Assembly: GCA_019116805.1 (NCBI GenBank)
Contig: DXAV01000090.1
Span: 1-42,333 of the forward strand
Origin: Candidatus Bacteroides merdavium
GTDB taxonomy: Bacteria > Bacteroidota > Bacteroidia > Bacteroidales > Bacteroidaceae
DNA length: 42,333 bases
Direction: 5' to 3'
This document shows positions 39,272-42,333 of this stretch, piece by piece. Position 1 is the first letter of the stretch. Every line of letters begins with the position of its first letter. The position numbers and the translations under genes are program-made. Under the pieces are notes generated by a model, which ran no database searches, was not told the origin of the DNA, and worked only from the letters and a program-made list of their open reading frames with translations.

Positions 39272-42200
39272 TTACTTATACTCCGCCCACGACTTGATGC
39301 CCAAGTCATCCACCGACATCGTGCAGAAGGCATTGATGAAGGCGCTGGCCAGACGGGCGTTGGTGATGAGCGGGATGTTGAGGTCGATGGCTGCACGGCG
39401 TATCTTGTAGCCGTTGCTCAGCTCGCCCGCCGTCAGGTTCTTGGGGATGTTGACCACCATGTCGATTTCCTTCTTGTGGAGCATGTCGAGCGCCTGGGGC
39501 TGACCATCCTCGCTGGGCCAATAGACGCGGGTGTTCTCCACGCCGTTCTCGGTGAGGAACTTCGACGTGCCGCCCGTGGCGAAGAGCTTGTAGCCCTTGC
39601 GCTGCAGCTGACGGGCTGCCTGAAGCATGTCCACCTTCTGCTCCGTGGAACCGGTGGACAGCAGGATGTTCTGCTGCGGGATGCGGTAGCCCACGGAAAG
39701 CATGGCCTTGAGCACGGCACACGAGGTGTCGTCGCCGATGCAGCCCACCTCGCCCGTCGAGGCCATATCGACGCCCAGCACGGGGTCGGCCTTCTGCAGA
39801 CGGTTGAAGGAGAACTGCGAGGCCTTGATACCCACGTAGTCCAGGTCGAAGAGGTTCTTGTCCGGCTTCTCTACGGGGATGCCCAGCATGACCTTCGTGG
39901 CCAGCTCGATGAAGTTGAGCTTCAGCACCTTGCTGACGAAGGGGAACGAACGCGAGGCACGGAGATTACACTCGATGACCTTGATGTCGTTGTCGCGCGC
40001 CAGGAACTGGATGTTGAAAGGGCCGGAGATGTTCAGCTCCTTGGCTATCTCGCGGCTGATGCGCTTGATGCGGCGCACGGTCTCCACGTAGAGCTTCTGC
40101 GGCGGGAACTGGATGGTGGCGTCGCCCGAGTGCACGCCGGCAAACTCGATGTGCTCGGAGATGGCGTAGGCGATGATTTCGCCGTTCTGTGCCACGGCAT
40201 CCATCTCCACCTCCTTGGCGTGCTCGATGAACTGGCTCACCACCACGGGGTGCTTCTTCGATACGTTGGCGGCCAGCTGGAGGAAGCGCTCCAACTCTTC
40301 CTGGTTGGAGCAGACGTTCATGGCGGCACCACTGAGCACATACGACGGACGTACAAGCACGGGGAAACCTACCTTTTGGATGAAGGCGTTGATGTCTTCC
40401 ATCGACGTCAGCGCGCTCCACTCGGGCTGGTCCACGCCGATGCGGTCGAGCATGGCGGAGAACTTGTCGCGGTCTTCGGCATTGTCGATGCTCTTGGCCG
40501 AGGTGCCGAGGATACGGACCTGCTGCGCGTCGAGACGCAGGGCCAGGTTGTTCGGTATCTGACCGCCGGTAGAGACGATGACGCCATGCGGGTTCTCCAG
40601 GTCAAGGATGTCCATGACACGCTCGAAGGTGAGCTCGTCGAAGTAGAGGCGGTCGCACATGTCGTAGTCGGTGGAGACGGTCTCGGGATTATAGTTGATC
40701 ATCACACTGCGGTAACCTTCTTTGCGGATGGTGTTCAGGGCCTGCACGCCGCACCAGTCGAACTCCACGCTGGAGCCGATGCGGTAGGCGCCCGAACCGA
40801 GCACGACGATGCTGCGGTGGTCGCCCAGGTAGCGGACGTCGTTGGCCGTGCCGCTGTACGTCAGGTACAGGTAGTTGGTCTGCGCCGGATATTCGGCGGC
40901 CAGCGTGTCTATCTGCTTCACCACGGGCACGATGCCACGCTCCTTGCGGTGGTGGCGCAGGGTGATGATGGCGTCTTCCATATCACCCTCCATGCCGATG
41001 GCGCGGGCCACCTGGAAGTCGGAAAAGCCCTGACGTTTGGCCTTACGCAGCAGGTCGTCGGGCAGGTCGGAAAGCAGCTTGTGGTTGCCTGCCCACTCGT
41101 GCAATTCCTTCGAGGTGCGCATGATGTTCATCAGCTTCTCCAGGAACCAGCGATCTATCTTGGTCAGTTCGTGTATCTGGTCTACGGTGTAGCCGGCACG
41201 GAAGGCTTTCGAGATGACGAAAATACGTTTATCGGTCGGCTCGCGCAGTGCCTTGTCTATGTCGAGAATGACGAGTTCCTTGTTCTCTACAAAGCCGTGC
41301 ATGCCTTGGCCTATCATACGCAGGCCTTTCTGAATGGCTTCCTCGAAGGTGCGGCCGATGGCCATGACCTCGCCCACGGACTTCATCGACGAACCCAGCT
41401 CCTTGTCTACGCCGTGGAACTTGCCGAGGTCCCAGCGCGGTATCTTGCACACTACGTAGTCCAGCGCAGGCTCGAAGAAAGCCGAAGTAGTCTTGGTCAC
41501 GGAGTTCTTCAGGTCGAACAGTCCGTAGCCCAAGCCCAGCTTGGCGGCCACAAATGCCAGCGGATAGCCGGTAGCTTTCGACGCCAGAGCCGACGAGCGG
41601 CTAAGGCGGGCATTGACCTCGATGACGCGGTAGTCCTCGGACTGCGGGTCGTAGGCATACTGCACGTTACACTCGCCCACGATGCCGATGTGGCGGATGA
41701 TGCGGATGGCCAGCTCGCGCAGTTTGTGGTAGTCGGTGTTCGACAGTGTCTGGCTGGGGGCGATGACGATGGACTCGCCTGTGTGGATGCCCAGCGGGTC
41801 GAAGTTCTCCATGTTGCAGACGGTGATGCAGTTGTCGAAGCGGTCGCGCACCACCTCGTACTCCACTTCCTTCCAGCCGCGGAGGCTCTTCTCGACGAGC
41901 ACCTGGGGCGAGAAGGAGAAGGCTTTCTCCACCAGCACGTTCAGCTCTTCCTCGTTGTCGCAGAAGCCCGAACCCAGTCCGCCCAGCGCATAGGCGGCGC
42001 GGACGATGACGGGATAGCCCAGCGCGGCGGCGGCGCGGCGGGCGTCTTCGGCGTTCTCCACGGCCTCGCTCTTGATGGTCTTCACATCGATTTCGTTCAG
42101 TTTCTCAACGAAGAGTTCGCGGTCTTCGGTGTCGATGATGGCCTGCACGGGGGTACCCAGCACCTGGACGCCGTACCGCTCGAGCACGCCTTCCTTGTAG

Positions 42201-42333
42201 AGGGCCACACCACAGTTCAGCGCCGTCTGCCCGCCGAAGGCCAGCATGATGCCGTCCGGCCGCTCCTTCTCGATGACCTTCTCGACGAAGTACGGGGTGA
42301 CGGGCAGGAAGTAAATCTGGTCGGCCACGCCCT
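39272..42333 (-). CDS. carB: Carbamoyl-phosphate synthase large subunit, 5' end cut by window edge
   Basis: About 1019 residues are present. The N-terminus lies beyond the right edge, where the frame is still open (the window begins near GVADQIYFLPVTPYFVEKV, roughly 55 residues into the family). Two ATP-grasp halves are visible: AFGGQTALNCGVALY and the first grasp domain, the oligomerisation region, then YRIGSSVEFDWCGVQAL and the second grasp domain with GGQIPNNLALRLD. The C-terminal MGS-like regulatory domain (KGYKLFATGGTSKFLTENG) follows. The enzyme makes carbamoyl phosphate for pyrimidine and arginine synthesis with the small subunit CarA. Confidence 0.96.
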   Translation of the reverse strand, partial: GVADQIYFLPVTPYFVEKVIEKERPDGIMLAFGGQTALNCGVALYKEGVLERYGVQVLGTPVQAIIDTEDRELFVEKLNEIDVKTIKSEAVENAEDARRAAAALGYPVIVRAAYALGGLGSGFCDNEEELNVLVEKAFSFSPQVLVEKSLRGWKEVEYEVVRDRFDNCITVCNMENFDPLGIHTGESIVIAPSQTLSNTDYHKLRELAIRIIRHIGIVGECNVQYAYDPQSEDYRVIEVNARLSRSSALASKATGYPLAFVAAKLGLGYGLFDLKNSVTKTTSAFFEPALDYVVCKIPRWDLGKFHGVDKELGSSMKSVGEVMAIGRTFEEAIQKGLRMIGQGMHGFVENKELVILDIDKALREPTDKRIFVISKAFRAGYTVDQIHELTKIDRWFLEKLMNIMRTSKELHEWAGNHKLLSDLPDDLLRKAKRQGFSDFQVARAIGMEGDMEDAIITLRHHRKERGIVPVVKQIDTLAAEYPAQTNYLYLTYSGTANDVRYLGDHRSIVVLGSGAYRIGSSVEFDWCGVQALNTIRKEGYRSVMINYNPETVSTDYDMCDRLYFDELTFERVMDILDLENPHGVIVSTGGQIPNNLALRLDAQQVRILGTSAKSIDNAEDRDKFSAMLDRIGVDQPEWSALTSMEDINAFIQKVGFPVLVRPSYVLSGAAMNVCSNQEELERFLQLAANVSKKHPVVVSQFIEHAKEVEMDAVAQNGEIIAYAISEHIEFAGVHSGDATIQFPPQKLYVETVRRIKRISREIAKELNISGPFNIQFLARDNDIKVIECNLRASRSFPFVSKVLKLNFIELATKVMLGIPVEKPDKNLFDLDYVGIKASQFSFNRLQKADPVLGVDMASTGEVGCIGDDTSCAVLKAMLSVGYRIPQQNILLSTGSTEQKVDMLQAARQLQRKGYKLFATGGTSKFLTENGVENTRVYWPSEDGQPQALDMLHKKEIDMVVNIPKNLTAGELSNGYKIRRAAIDLNIPLITNARLASAFINAFCTMSVDDLGIKSWAEYK

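Noticed and set aside
39082..39396. Minus-strand frame encoding seven-residue repeats (SAVTMDF-like)
   Set aside because: The repeat simply translates the 21-bp DNA tandem tract. The frame also overlaps the carB terminator and coding end.

Overview
The window is chromosomal DNA from a Bacteroidales bacterium, most likely Bacteroides or Phocaeicola (species not resolved). The grounds are promoters of the Bacteroides type (TTTG, 19-21 bp, TAnnTTTG), a UpxY-type antiterminator heading a polysaccharide locus, and lineage-typical families (DUF4248, DUF4252, DUF4296, DUF3332, smalltalk, TamL, HU-HIG).

Positions 1-15815 are a surface or capsular polysaccharide locus read leftward. A consensus promoter (15784-15815) precedes upxY and an initiating sugar-1-phosphate transferase. 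After an interruption come rfbH-rfbF-rfbG, an SDR reductase, a thiamine-diphosphate enzyme, a Wzx-like flippase, two family-2 glycosyltransferases and the start of a probable Wzy polymerase cut by the left edge. The nucleotide-sugar genes fit synthesis of a CDP-3,6-dideoxyhexose. The thiamine enzyme next to an SDR suggests a two-carbon branched sugar of the yersiniose type (inference).

The locus is split at 9831-14322 by a GC-rich cassette with a different orientation pattern: a small HTH-like gene broken or frameshifted at A7 (-), a BT4734/VirE primase-helicase (+), DUF4248 (-), an HU-like protein (+), a 38-aa smalltalk protein (+) and a cytoplasmic N-acetylmuramoyl-L-alanine amidase (+). 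The amidase and the initiating transferase overlap tail to tail by 4 nt. Capsule transcription through this region would be antisense to four of the six cassette genes. The cassette resembles a phage-satellite or mobile-element replication and lysis set, but no integrase is visible. It carries several inverted and tandem repeats.

Positions 16048-29933 are mainly housekeeping: prs, a YoeB/YefM-type toxin-antitoxin pair, a tRNA-Lys/tRNA-Pro operon, a YycJ-like metallohydrolase, a DUF3332 lipoprotein, tamL with a tandemly repeated promoter region, a SpoU-type RNA methyltransferase, a hypothetical gene-DUF4296-lspA operon, a DksA-like protein, ileS and a free-standing AlaX-like editing domain.

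Positions 30258-37285 encode a complete efflux system (two ABC-2 permeases, a double-NBD ATPase, an HlyD-type adaptor and a TolC-type outer membrane factor) with a divergent AraC-family regulator. Next come an ECF sigma, anti-sigma-like and DUF4252 operon (37313-38993) and carB, cut by the right edge. Non-coding DNA carries several short-repeat families: a 21-bp repeat present near 12.5 kb and 39.1 kb, 22-bp dyad units near 30.0 kb, an 84-bp promoter repeat near 22.1 kb and several palindromic elements.
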